In this document: one piece after another, positions 34,562-48,300 of the stretch | Position numbering within the stretch: the first letter of the stretch is position 1 | Layout: each line of letters begins with the position of its first letter | Assembly (NCBI GenBank): GCA_030737875.1 | Contig: CM060924.1 | Coordinates: 150,654,197-150,718,196, forward strand | Direction of reading: 5' to 3' | Length of the DNA: 64,000 bases | Source of the DNA: Allium sativum | Lineage: Eukaryota > Streptophyta > Magnoliopsida > Asparagales > Amaryllidaceae | Notes under the pieces: model-generated | Database searches by the model: none | The model's input: only the letters and a program-made list of their open reading frames with translations | What the model was told of the DNA's origin: nothing | Translations under genes and position numbers: made by a program

Positions 34562-37500
34562 AATGTGACGGCCTGGAATTTCGCTCGATCTGAATCAGTC
34601 GTTAAACCGATCTAGACCGTTCGAAACCACTGAACGTTGAGAACAGGACAAATCAGAACACAAACAGAAGAACATTTCATTGTATATTACAACAATGCAT
34701 CAGATTACAAGAATATACAGAGTATAAATGAATAAATATTACACAGAAATATCAGAGATTACAATAAATTACATAGCAGCGGAAAATAATACAGAGCACA
34801 ACTGAAGGTGATATACGGATACAGAGCTTTCCGGATATCATTCCAGCTGTAAACCAGGATCCTGTGAATATAAATCTGCAAAACCAAAACTACTAGTTGC
34901 CCGTGCGGAAAATAGGGGCACCCAGAGTTTAGGTTAAAACAATAAACTCCAGGTCAGTCATGTGACTGGTGTGAGAACTAAAATAGTTATTTAAAACTTT
35001 ATTTTAAAAGAGAGTAATTCAAGGGACCGCGCCGTATAACACGGAACGGGTTTCCTCCCAAGAATACCAGTGCATATCAATAAACAACGCAATGCTTTTT
35101 CGAAAAATGAAGCTATTATAAGACCCAGGTCCCATCACACAATGCAACGCAAGCCGGAGGATAGGGTTTTCCCTTATAATAGCCAAACATGCTTGGTACG
35201 TTTAAAACAAATCATTTGATACTATAATAAGTGTATAGTGCCAAAACAATTTCAATCATAAGTATAAATCATAGACGGCATGGGTACCATATATCATGTC
35301 GCCATACTAGTTCTACAATTAAAACCGCGATACACGTATTGGAAATTGGATTTCCGTCATGAATCGAGGCAAGGGGCAAGCTCCTCTCCGCGTTCGAGAC
35401 ACTCTAGCAAATGCCTCAGGATTACGCACACTGGGTAACCCCTGGATCTTCAGGGCCGGTCCTAACTTACGTTAGAGGATTAGTTATGCCTGAACACACG
35501 TTTCCCGGTCCTTACAGACCTATAATCGAGGCGCCTCATCCAACAACCACAAAGGTGAAAAGTATATAAATGTCAAGGCTGGTAAGTCACTGACACCACC
35601 AAAGCTAGAAAGAAACGTGCGCTCTCCCTGCAGTCCGTATCCCGTTTTTAACTGATACCGAGGTGTGAGGCTCGCGAATACACGTTATACACAAAGCTAC
35701 GCCACAAGGGCCGTGCTTTGATCATCAACTACAAGACTTTGCATTTCAGCAGAAGCCTTGATCCATGCAACTCAGCATGCCACACAGGCAATTCATGCCA
35801 TGCGATTGATATCTATCGATATATAACCTCTAAGCTCGTACGTCTCAGAGAAGGGCGTTAAGCAAGAGAATAAATTCTCCGCCGCCAGACAGATATATAT
35901 TTAATAGAAATCAATCAACACAGAATAAAATCCAATGTCAGACACACAATCCATTTACAAGTCCGTTCTGGGTCTGAACGAAACCGGAGGCACTTTCCTC
36001 GCATATCCATCCATCTCCAAGTACGTCTGGACAACCACCAACTATTTCCATCCTCTTGGGTGTACAGCCCAATCAGGATCGTCAGTAATTATCCAAACGA
36101 TGTGAAGACTTCCGGTCTTCAACCACCATCTTCATCTTCGACATATCGCCGAATCGGTTATTCAGAATGGGTATAAACCCGGACTTCCCGAACAACCCGC
36201 GTATATTAAAAACAAAAGTTACACAAACACAACATACGCCTCATTCCAATTCATTAGTCACTAACCGCAAATTAGCAAGAGAACAATTTCCCAAACATTA
36301 ACCCCGAAGGCCGAAACCAACATCAGATCAATACCCAGGAAACCATTCTTCTTAGCCAACCTACAGCTAGTTTCTAAATTCCACATTCTTAGGGAAAGGT
36401 TCCCATTAATTTTATCCAAGATAAATTCTTTAAAATTTATCCTGTAATCTTCCTTTGGATGTCATTTAAAACCAATTATGGTTTTTCCAACTAGTCGAGA
36501 TTAGCGAACCGTAACGAAGTAATTATTTATTTTATTTCCCAATCCCGACCTATTCATCCCATGAAGCAAAACTGGTAATACTCCATATCTAACACCGTGG
36601 TGTTATCGGTAAAATTAATTACCATTTCACGTTCAAATCTAATTAAAGATTTAACTATCGCTTTGGAGCAAAACTGGCGATACTCCATTCTCGCTCATTT
36701 TCTAAATTTGGTAATTTAGATTATCAATTCGAATTTCAATCTAATTGCAGATTCAATAAAACTCCTTTTACTGGGTTAAAGAACTAGGTGTTATTTAAAA
36801 CACAGTTCACGACAAACCCAAATCACATTCTATTTGTTATCGGGTTAAAGAACTAGTGTTATTTAAAACACTGTTCACGATAAACCCATTTCAAATTTAA
36901 TCAAATATATTAGAAATTCGATTATTTAAAACCCCTTTTTAAATCTAATTCATTTATTTAAAAATAATTGGGTTTTAAATTTTAGTTCAAAACTAGTTCA
37001 TTTCGATAAAAACCCATTTTTATCCTTTCAAATATGGAGTTTTCCATCCCAATTTTTCCCAAATCATTTCTTATGATTTTACACAAATTATTGATATTTA
37101 ATAATTTTATCAAGGCCCGTACAGTCGATTTCCAACAATGGCCATCGAACTGCACTTACAGCGACCTTTTTCGAATTTGATTTGGACGTATCTCCAAATC
37201 CAACCGTTAGATTTTGAATTTCTAATATTCGTTAGAAAGCTCTTTTCGATACGAACCCAACGGTTCCGGTTTTAGGAGAATCCGACGGTCGGATCTCCCG
37301 TAATGTTCGTTTGAAATAAATGGTCGAAATTCACGAACTGCCGCGACGCGGCGCGTTCTATTCAGGCCATTATATTATATATATAATATATATATAATAT
37401 ATATTTCGCCGATCTCTATTTAAAACGAATTATATATTTAGTTTTGAATTCGTTTCAAAAGCAAATTCAACTTCATTTCAATTCAGATCAAAATTGAATT

Positions 37501-37734
37501 CTTCTTTATAAATTCGTTTTAAAATTCATTTCTATTCAATTCAAATTTCAATTTAATTTGAATTCATTTCACTTCATTTTAAATTCAATTCGAATTCGTT
37601 TTTCAATCCAATTCAAATTGGTTGTCTATTCGATTCAAATTCATTTTCTATTCAAATTAAATTCGTTTCGTTTTCTATTTGAATCAAGTTCATTATATAT
37701 TCAATTTGAAATCAAATTGGTTTTCCATTCCATT

Positions 37735-38755
37735 TAATTCGAAATCGTTTTATATTCAACTCAATTCGAAATCGTTATATATTAAATTCATTTCGAAATC
37801 TTTATATATTCAATTCATTTCGAAATCGTTTTATATTCAATTCATTTCGAAATCGTTTTATATTCAATTCATTTCGAAATCGTTTTATATTCAATTCATT
37901 TCGAAATCGTTTTATATTCAATTCATTTCGAAATCGTTATATATTCAATTCATTTCGAAATCGTTTTATATTCAATTCATTTCGAAATCGTTTTATATTC
38001 AATTCATTTCGAAATCGTTATATATTCAATTCATTTCGAAATCGTTTTATATTCAATTCATTTCGAAATCGTTATATATTCAATTCATTTCGAAATCGTT
38101 TTATATTCAATTCATTTCGAAATCGTTTTATATTCAATTCATTTCGAAATCGTTATATATTCAATTCATTTCGAAATCGTTTTATATTCAATTCGTTTCG
38201 AAATCGTTTTATATTCAATTCATTTCGAAATCGTTTTATATTCAATTCATTTCAAAATCGTTTTATATTCAATTCATTTCGAAATCGTTATATATTCAAT
38301 TCATTTCGAAATCGTTTTATATTCAATTCATTTCGAAATCATTATATATTCAATTCATTTCGAAATCGTTATATATTCAATTCATTTCGAAATCGTTATA
38401 TATTCAATTCATTTCGATATCGTTTTATATTCAATTCATTTCGAAATCGTTATATATTCAATTCATTTCGAAATCGTTTTATATTCAATTCATTTCGAAA
38501 TCGTTTTATATTCAATTCATTTCGAAATCGTTTTATATTCAATTCATTTCGAAATCGTTATATATTCAATTCATTTCGAAATCGTTTTATATTCAATTCA
38601 TTTCGAAATCGTTTTATATTCAATTCATTTCGAAATCGTTTTATATTCAATTCATTTCGAAATCGTTTTATATTCAATTCATTTCGAAATCGTTATATAT
38701 TCAATTCATTTCGAAATCGTTATATATTCAATTCATTTTGAAATCGTTTTTCAAT
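37735..38755 (-). repeat. 27-bp tandem array, D 5' LTR
   Basis: One unit shorter than the array in the other LTR. The order of the two unit variants is identical for about the first 19 and last 7-8 units and differs in the middle. The 412-codon open frame across it is an artefact of the 9-codon period. Confidence 0.92.
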
Positions 38756-40967
38756 ATTCATTTTGAAATGAATAAAATCGATATAAATCGTTCACGTCAA
38801 AATGGCGCATCACTAATCAACACGGCTTTATATATTCTATTTCAAATATTTCTTTTTCAAAATAGTTCGTTATTATCAAAATATTTTGTTCAACACATGA
38901 CCAATCTCAATGGATGAGTACTGTCAACACATGAACCTTTATTTTATATTGATAAAGATGTAAATTTTATTATAAAAATATTTCGTTCAACACATGACTA
39001 ATATCAACGGATGAATATAGTCAACACATGAACCTTGATTTTATATTGATAAAGATATAAATTTTATTATAAAAATATTTCGTTCAACACATGACTAATA
39101 TCAACGGATGAATATAGTCAACACATGAACCTTGATTTTATATTGATAAAGATATAAATTTTATTATAAAAATATTTCGTTCAACACATGACTAATATCA
39201 ACGGATGAATATAGTCAACACATGAACCTTGATTTTATATAATATTTTTTTTTTCAAATTGGAATGAGGCCCAATCAATTACCATATAATGTTAATTATA
39301 TGGATTTTCATACATCACATGTATATAATAGCATTGAAAAATAATCAACCATCAAACAAAGTGCACTACACTGTATAAGCATCAAATATAAATATCTAAC
39401 GCTTATAACAGCCTGTCAATCAATCGATCGACATATTTAATCAATCAGGATGAGTGAACTTCAAATTTCATCCCAACACCCGTGTAGGGTTTCAAACAAT
39501 CAAACATAGATTTTATTCGTGCAGTTGGGCGATGTGTAAAATTTATCGACCCAATCAATGTCAGTCAAATCGGTGTGCATAAACAAACCATCTGGTTTGT
39601 AAATGAATATTTATTTATTCACATTCACGTTAAAAATTATATTTTTAACGATAAAACATTTTATTCAACCTATGACTTTCTATTCAGTTCATTCTTTAAA
39701 TAAAATGATATTTTTATTTTTCTAACATATTTTAGAAAATTTCGGCGGCATAACGGCACGATACTAGAAACGGGACAAGGCCCAGCCTTATCCCCGGTCT
39801 AGTGAAGGCCCACGCCATTCACACATCAATCAAATTAACTTTCGTTATGCAAACCACAAAATTTGGAGTAAGGGTCTAACCTAGCCTTACTCCTTCGCCT
39901 TATAACGGCGCACGTCTAATCCTAACCAATTTATCGATTTGATTTTTCACACTACAAACCACATTCAAACCAATATCGCAATCAATCACCAAACAGTCAA
40001 ACAAACAAGTCCATGGTCTGTGGACGATTGTGTCGGGTGCTACTAAGCACCGTCTGCATCCTAGTATATATATATAACTAGAAAATAAATTTGAAAGGTG
40101 AGAAATTCTCACATATAGCTATCCTAGCTCCACGGCTCTTCATTTGCAGAAGTCTTCGCCTTTTTGTCACCTTCGTTGCTGCTTTCACTACATACGTAAA
40201 AATCACATTTTTTCTTTGCTATTCAATATATAAAAATCGAATTTTTACTTCGATGTTCAATATATAAAAATCATATTTTTCTATCGAAGTTCAATATATA
40301 AAAATTCTATTTTTCTATCGAAGTTCAATATATAAAAATTCTATTTTTCTATCGAAGTTCAATATATAAAAATTCTATTTTTCTATCGAAGTTCAATATA
40401 CAAAAATTCTATTTTTCTATCGAAGTTCAATATATAAAAATTCTACTTTTCTATCGAAGTTCAATATATAAAAATTCTATTTTTCTATCGAAGTTCAATA
40501 TATAAAAATTCTATTTTTCTATCGAAGTTCAATATACAAAAATTCTATTTTTCTATCGAAGTTCAATATATAAAAATTCTATTTTTAATCCTTCTCAAAC
40601 CATGCTACTTTTATTTTTAAAACAAAACTATTTACATATTTAAAAACAACAGTATATTTATTTTAAAAAAACTAATGTATATTTATATTTTCAAAACCAT
40701 ATTTTTGTATAAGCGAAAATCATATTTTAATCGATACCAACATATATAAATTTCATATTTTAAAACTATACTATATATATAAATTTTCAGATTTAATAAA
40801 CTATAATATATATATAAATTTTCAGATTTAATAAACTATAATGCTAAAATAATTTTCAGATTTAAACTATAATGCTAAAATAATTTTCAGATTTAAACTA
40901 TAATGCTAAAATAATTTTCAGATTTAAACTATAATGCTAAAATAATTTTCAGATTTAAACTATAATG

Positions 40968-41237
40968 CTAAAATAAAAAAAAATAAAAAGAGAGAGTTAA
41001 AAACCTTTCTTCTTCCTTCTGAAACGAGGCCGCCACCAGCTCAAAACCCTCCCTCGACTTCCGCACCACCCACAGGCGGCTGACCTCCGATCTGAGGCTT
41101 CCACGAGGAGCGCCTAGGTGAGGCGCACCTCCCCCCTTGATTGCCACCCACTCGGTGGTCTGTGGCGGCCCAGAACCCGCTTCGAAGTTCGCCACTTTGC
41201 CCTCGAAAATCTCCCCGATTACTAAACTATAACCCAT
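40968..41237 (-). CDS. Leader open frame in the D 5' LTR
   Basis: The second copy of the frame at 32141-32422, with 89 codons and one residue change in the shared part. The copies are too young for its conservation to show selection. See the first copy for position and doubts. Confidence 0.22.
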   Translation of the reverse strand: MGYSLVIGEIFEGKVANFEAGSGPPQTTEWVAIKGGGAPHLGAPRGSLRSEVSRLWVVRKSREGFELVAASFQKEEERFLTLSFYFFLF

Positions 41238-41800
41238 CAGACCACCGTGGATTCGAAGCTCTCAGGAAGCACTCTAATTTTTGTTTGGATTCCATCTTTT
41301 AATTCGTGACGATCGTGGAGAAAATCGCCTTCAAACTCTGAAGCTGGGAACCGCGTATTCGAAGTGGCGGCTGACACTAGGGTTTAGGAGAGAAAGGATT
41401 TGATTGGCTGGGGGTTTTATATTAAATTTTTATATTATTTAATTTGAAAATTAGGGTCTTTTACTGTTAGACCAAAAAATGGTCCTAACACCCAATTAAT
41501 CGTATTTAGCAGAGAATATTGAGGAATTATGAACTAAAAACAAGAAAAGTCAATCAACACACGAAATTTATAGTGGTTCGGCATTAATGAGCCTACATCC
41601 ACTTCATAGATTCTCATTTCATTCATGGATTACAATTACAAGGAATTTAATCACTCAATCATTCAAATACAATGAATAATTCTCTCCGAATTCATTGATT
41701 TTCATTGGAGAAGAAGGTGGTTATTGGTGGGGGAATTCGGCCATGGCTACCATGTATGAATGAAATGCCAAAAGTCCCTTCAAATGGCCATGTTGTGGTG

Positions 41801-41810
41801 TATTTATAGC
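41801..41810 (-). promoter_or_regulatory. Probable TATA box of G, 3' LTR
   Basis: On the minus strand GCTATAAATA followed by CACCACAAC. The same box is in the 5' LTR (49917-49926) and in the H LTR (55096-55104). Confidence 0.6.
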
Positions 41811-42099
41811 TGTAGAGAAGCTCTGGGCAGTTCCGGTTCGGATGGGCCACGTGGCGTGACCGGAGGAGATTTCAGAAGTAGTGGAGAACGTGGAAAAGTG
41901 GCTACCAGGTCGTGCTTTGCCAAGTGGAGTCCGATCCGCAATTGTAGGAGTCGGTTATGCCAAGAGAAGTGGTCAAACTCCATGTGTAGAAGCAGGTCCA
42001 ATCAGTTTGGATCGGACCCGAACCGAACCAGTTGTTCGAGCAGAATGCCTGCACGCACTTCTGTACAGAATACTTCAGGCAGTTCGGGTAGAAGGTACT

Positions 42100-42205
42100 C
42101 CGATCCGATCCGGGGAAGGGGATCCGATCCGATCCGAATGGAAGGATCCGATCCGATTCAAAAGGAGGGATCCGATCCGATCCGATAGGGGGATCCGATC
42201 CGGTG
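42100..42205. repeat. GGATCCGATCC simple repeats in the G LTR
   Basis: Clusters of GATCCGATCC separated by short G-rich spacers, in the U3 part of the LTR (upstream of the TATA box on the minus strand). The truncated 5' LTR lacks most of this region. Related CGGATC/GGTCGG repeats occur in the interior at 48890-49380. Confidence 0.7.
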
Positions 42206-42327
42206 ACATTTGCATGTATAATTCAAATTTTCCATCTTTCTATCACTCCATCAAGTGATCGCCAATCAATGTAAGTTCATACTCAAGTCCCTAGCTTTGG
42301 GTAGCCTGGTCACAAAGCAGGCTAACA

Positions 42328-42342
42328 TTTTGCCCCCCAAAG
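42328..42342 (-). other. Polypurine tract of G
   Basis: The reverse complement is CTTTGGGGGGCAAAA, directly beside the LTR. H has TTTGGGTGGCAAAA at 54691-54704. Confidence 0.75.
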
Positions 42343-45300
42343 TACATCTTATCGCAGATGAGATGTGCTTTGATTAAGTCAAGATAAATCTTTTTAGAAC
42401 ATCATCCACCCTTGAGGAGGTTTTATTAGATTGTTGCGTTACTTCCATGGGTGCTAGTTAGTACAAATTCTATGGAAGGAGTAGTCGAAATGATCGGGTA
42501 ACCGTTTTAAACATCGTCGAATCAAGATGTTGATCTCCTTCGTGATAAGTCATATAGGGTCGTTGGCTCTTGTGTGAGATCGTGCATACACGGGACATTG
42601 CTAAACGACTTCGTTCCCCAAACGAGTCAAGTGTATTATCGATTCAGGGTTTCTTTTACACATAAGTCAATGTATGAACTAGATATCCAAATCATGTGGT
42701 AGTATAAGAATCTTCTGGCCTTGAGCTAGTATTTAGACTGTTGGGATAGACCACATCATACTTGGTGCATGCGTCTTTCATTTGCGCTCGTCTTGGGACT
42801 ATCCGGACATCAGGATAGTAATCAGATCATACTAAAAGAAATCCACGAATAAGTTCATCATAATCGTAAGGCAGTAAAGGAGTTCTCCACATTCTCTAGT
42901 TGATAGAGTTGTAGATCAATTCTTTGAAGTCATGCTTGACCCATTAGTTGGCTTACTTAGACGGTCAAGATGAATCATGTCATATTCCAGAGATATAAGG
43001 TATATGTTCTGAATCAAGCATCGAGTAAGGGTCATGTTCAAAGTTAGTTTGTCAGTCGAAGCTCGTGCTCCCAACATCAGTGGAGGAAAAGCGAAGTCAA
43101 TGCTCATGCCCTCAGCGTCGGCGGGGGTTGGACCAGGTCAATCGGACATCCAGTCTGTAAGCCTTTGAACTTTCTTTCTTCACATCGGGTTGGAACTGCA
43201 GGTTCAGCAATCTTAGTCACCCTATGTCGTTATGTGCACATTCCCAAGTCATCAAGGGTTGGAGTTGTATATGCGAATAGTCGAATCACATTCGCGTTGG
43301 GGTCAACCCATCTGTTTAGCCAGAAAGCAGTGATCGCCTTATTGAGTATATCAGCAAACTTAGATACTCTCCTCGCATCAACTGCAGAGTTAAGTAAGCT
43401 CGTCAATCTTGCAAGCGAGCGAACGTCGTTAGTGAGTTATTCGAGCTCCTTCGTTCACGCTTTGGCATAATCCGAAATAGCCATCATAGTCTTGTTGAGT
43501 CTATCTCCCATGCTTGGTTCCATTAAGCTTGACAATCAAGACCACGGGCCCGATTAATGACATTGGTCATTTCCAGAATTGTAAAATCCTGTTAGTCTTT
43601 CCTGGGGCTTTTCTTTTTCCTTTATTATTTCAAGAGTCAGATGGTGCTCCATTCTATCGTGAAGACATTGAGATCATCCATTTCAACATTAGCACACTCT
43701 TATTGCACGAATCTGTCTATCTCAGGATAGGATTTTCCAACGTTTCTAGGAGAATCTCATGGTAAAGAGATACCGAGGTTTGTTTCAGAGGTGAATCTGC
43801 CAAGTCCTCTTGGTGGGTCTCGATGCAAAGAGATTTTGAAGTTTGAGATATCCAGAATACCGGATACTACAACAATCAACGCTATATATGGTCCAGGTCG
43901 ATTTACCGATACCATTGTGGCGGTGATTCTTTCAAGGAATGCATGCAGGGTCTCACCTGATCTCTGTTGAAGCATCAATTAATGTTGCCAATTTGGCCCT
44001 CATCTTTGAGAAGTTGTCGCTAATTACCTAATTTTAGCGCTAGTGCCCCCAGTATGAAGTCTTAAATTGGGTCGAAGCCAGTTTCTGGCTTCTTGGTTGC
44101 GCATATGTAATAGCCGTCAATCAGGCTTCTGTTTTTTAAGTCTGGATGGTGATCCGCTACTTGGATGTATGCAGGTTGTTCTTGAGGAGCCATTCTTCTG
44201 CTTATAGTCTGGGTTATTGTGAAGCTCAGACAATCGTAAATGTGCCAAAAGCTGGCAGATAGTCAGATGATGATGTTTGAAGCTCTTATCTTGTGCTCCC
44301 CATCCATGGGGATTTTACTAAACGGTGGTCATCAAATCCACGTATTCTCTGAATTCATACTCCCTCATCGAGCTGTGAGTTAGAGTTTGATAGAAAATGA
44401 TTTGTTCGTGTCTGACTCATGTTAGTTTTGGATCTCCCATCCAAGCTCTGAGGATTGGAGTCGAATTGCGATATGTCAAATTATTGCCACTTCAAATGCT
44501 TCTACTTTCCCCCTTCATGAGGAGCCTCATGTTGAGGTTGAGCTGGGTTTTAAACATTCCTCCGAATTGGAGCAAAGGCTGGTCGGGCTTCGTTTAATTT
44601 TTCGGTGGCTCTTACATATCCATCGTTTTCATCCAAAATGTTACAGTCGGAATTTGCATGCTACAAATTCCTGGGAGGAGGTTGGTTGCATCTTGTTTCA
44701 TTAAAGACGACTATGCCAACTCGTCCTAGGGTCCCATATGATCTGGACCATGGAGCAAGGAGTTTTTGAGCCAAGTTCATTGTCGCTTGAATTTCCATGG
44801 TGCTCGCTCCAACGAGTAAGCCGTAGTTACTCGGCCTTCCGTCTATCCAAGTAAAAAAGTTATCCATCATTTTCTGTCGTTTCCAGAGAAGTTTGTCTCA
44901 CTGAGCCATCTGAGTTCACAAATCAGCAAGGGTACCATCCATTTCATATCTAGCTTGACATGCTGAGGGATCATCACAAGAAGAAATCTGCTACCTTCCT
45001 TCGATCCCAGCGCCTTCTGCGCCTATATCCTCAGCACGGAAGAAATTTCTATCTTCCTTCTTCTTAGCTTTTGAGTCTGAGTGTCAGGCAATTCGCCTCC
45101 TCGCAAGTTAGGAGACAAAGCAATGGCATCGCCCTTTACATGGGTTCTTTCAACCGGGATGTCGGTCCGGACTAGCAAATGGACGTTCACTCTACATCCA
45201 TTTCGTGGTCCTCAAGCAGCCTGTCAAGATCGAGGTATAAGTTAGACACAGACATATAACATTTATGAATATTTTCAGCAGTGCGGCCCCAGTCCGGGGG

Positions 45301-48300
45301 TAATGGATAAAGGTTGGCAGTTGTATCACATCCCTTTTAAATTTAGACGTGGATGCACGGAAGGGAGACATTGTTTTCAAAGCTTATGTGATTGAGTTAT
45401 CCAAGTGCTCGAGTTATCGCGTTTTCTATTCAATATATTTGCGAGGTAGCACTCGTCGTTGCACTGGGGCTATGGCCAGTCACACATGGGTGTGTATGTT
45501 GATTTGATATATCACTCTTAGGACCTCCTTTCGGTGATTGCATTGAGTCGTGTGGGAAGCTTAGCATTAGAAGTCGACGTCATTCCTTCAAACACGACCC
45601 CTTTGTTGTGTACGCGAGTATCCCTTGTGTCTTTGCTTTGTATCTGTACATAATCTTGCAATTCGAAAAAGAATAGTCAGCTTAGTCTTGCAAGCTACTA
45701 AGTCAATCTTTAAGTCACAAGCAATTGTAGCTCGAAATGAAAACATGTTGAGTGCTAATCTATCTAGCATAGAATTATTAAATGTCAAAGTGTCAGGTGT
45801 CGTAGTTTGGAGGTATAGTGTCTGTAGCCTCCATTTAACTTTGAAACACGGGTCGCGTCCGAAGCGTGTTTGAAGTTAATTCAGAAATCTATGTCCGTGC
45901 CCCCAGTGTTGATGGGAGCCGGATTAAGTCATTCGGATGTCCGATCCGTAAGTCTTTTATAATCCTGTCCTCGGTCGGAGGGAAATGAAGATTGCATGCA
46001 CGTCGCAGCATTGTCCTTTATACTCTCTCCCAAGTCGTGAGAGTTAGAGTTATGGACGTCGCGGTTCGTCCTTTATACTCTCCAAAAGTCAGTTTGGGTT
46101 AGAGTTGTGGATCGAGTGGTCTTAAATCTTGGCGCGCCTGTCACACTCGTCCTAAGTTTATACTCATATCCAAGCTCTGAGGATTAGAGTTAGTCGGGCA
46201 AACAGTCGGGTCACATTTGCCTTGGCATTGTCCCTTTGCTCCCATGTCAAGGGCAAGGGTCGCCATCAGGGATGGTCGGTTCACGTCCCTGTTGATTTTA
46301 TACTCCTCCCGTCGGAAGCATGGGAAAGAGTTAAAGATGTTGTTGGAGAGTGGTCGAGTCATACTCATCCTCGTCTTAACATTTCCCTTTTGCCCCCACA
46401 TCGAAGGCAAAAGTTATGTCGTTCATGTGATCGTGCCCCTGTCATTTTTTCACTCTTCTCGTTGGATCAGGGGATGGAGTCATAGAACTGCTAAGTGGTT
46501 ATGTCACACCCGAGTATATCTCTATGTCGTGTCTGGCAAATTAAATGCTAGATGTTGAGGATGCCTCATTTGTATGCCTATGCATAGATATGTTGAAATC
46601 ATGTGCATATATTCGCTTGCCCCCTACTTCAAGGGCAAAAGGTCCGTGAATGAATGGTCGAACTTCATTTATGTCAGGTTGTTGGCATCAGGAGGGAGAA
46701 TAGTTGAATCACGTTCATCAAAGCTTTACGTTCCTCCGACTAAACCATGGAAGGAGTAGTTGGCACCAAACTTCGGGTACCTGCATCATTCATATCGCAT
46801 GAGTTAGTCATGTCCATAACTCAGGCAGCATGTAAAAGTAAATTGTATGATTGAAAAGTAAGCATATCAAGGGGCAGTGCTGCCTCCTTTAACGGATCGA
46901 GCCATGTAGACGGTCGAACTGCATCCATCCTGAATCGGATTCCGACGTTGAACGTCAATGCACAATTATCTTGAGGTCTTCCACGTGTGAGCCAATGAAT
47001 GAATGGTCACCTCGGATCCATCCTAAGCTATACAACTTCTCTCAGGTGAAGGACGTGGCTCTGTAAACGAGCAGTTCAATCGGGCTCGTTACGGCAATGC
47101 TCCATAATTATTCCTGTAGGTGCTCAAAGTTTGATCGGCACCAGATTCGGGGTACCTACATCATCCATATATAAATTCATCTGAGTTAGTTACATCAATA
47201 ACTCATAAAGCATGGAAATATAAGAGTCATGGTTAAAAAGTAATCCTGTTAAAGGAATGGATATCATTCTGTGCGAAGATGGCATTGCACGCTCTTTGCA
47301 GGTCCATTTTTCCTCACTACATCTCTGTCAGGGGATGGCTGTCAAAATCTTTAACTGGAGATGAACGTCTTTTCAAACCGTTGTGGGGTGGCGGTCCTAA
47401 GAATGAACAAACCTTGATTAAGGACTTGGAGTGACAAAGGCAACTAGGTAAATACTATAAGCGAATGACGAGGTCGCATCTTATTTGAATCGCCTTCTTG
47501 CCCCCATGCTAAGGGCAAGGATTGAGTATAAGGGAGTCATGGCTGCTAGGGGGATAGTCATATCTCATCCATCCGCAGATATGCCTTTAGTCCCACGTTG
47601 GGAATAAGATCTAATGCACAGATAATCAACCAGCACCCAGGCTTAAGTGTCTAAACCTTTTAACTTGCCACCTCTATCGAGTAACATCTCCTAATTAGAT
47701 AAATAGCAGGCTCTTCCAGTAACATGGTCGCCATGGACCATTCCCATTTCATCTTTCATTAGGAATTTTAACAATAGATACCAGGGTGCAATGTAAGCTC
47801 TAATCGCCGCTAGAGCTGGTCAGTTTAGACCTTAGTCAGATAAACTTGACTACAATAGCATGGCTTCCAAGGCTTGAAGTAATGTTCACGTTTTCTATCA
47901 CAATTTATGTATGAAGTCGAGAGCTAACGGTCGATTCATATTTGTTTTGATCTCGAACTCTCATCACTTGACAAAGGTCATATGGTGACTGGTGAGCAGT
48001 CAAGTTGCTATCATCCGAGCAAAGATTCATATGTCCAATCATGGCCTGCAGGGGTTCAGCTGTTACCAATCGTTGGGAACCAAAGTATGTTGACCTAACC
48101 CTTATTCGATGGAAATCAGTCTTCCTCTATGCGATTGACAGCAAATAGCCATTGCAAAGGTTAGCTATGTTCTTCGGGAGGTGAGACGCAGGACATTTTA
48201 TTCATCACATTATACAATTGAAGTGTAGCTTTGGGATGTTGGGATCTTTAGCTGCTTTCTGGTATCCCACTATTGACAATCATGGTCACTAAGATCATAT

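Larger units (their letters stand above)
34564..41464 (-). mobile_element. Element D, 5' LTR, first part (split by G)
   Basis: Collinear with 25724-32649 of the other LTR and differing at roughly 1% of positions by eye. It carries the 27-bp (37735-38755), 97-bp (38891-39245), 34-bp (40200-40590) and 30-bp (40840-40975) arrays. It stops after GTCTTTTAC, where G begins, and resumes at about 50129. Confidence 0.93.
41465..42327 (-). mobile_element. Element G, 3' LTR (863 bp)
   Basis: On the plus strand it runs from TGTTAGACC to GGCTAACA, with terminal inverted TGTTAG/CTAACA. The polypurine tract at its right edge places G on the minus strand. It contains a TATA box (41801-41810) and a run of GGATCCGATCC-type repeats (42100-42205). 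The second LTR at 49581 matches closely but is truncated. It is the same family as H. Confidence 0.9.

Noticed and set aside
41760..42258. Overlapping open frames of 142 and 125 codons in the G LTR (also near 49876-50249)
   Set aside because: They are antisense to the element and produced by GGATCC-type simple repeats; the frames overlap each other and cross the TATA region.
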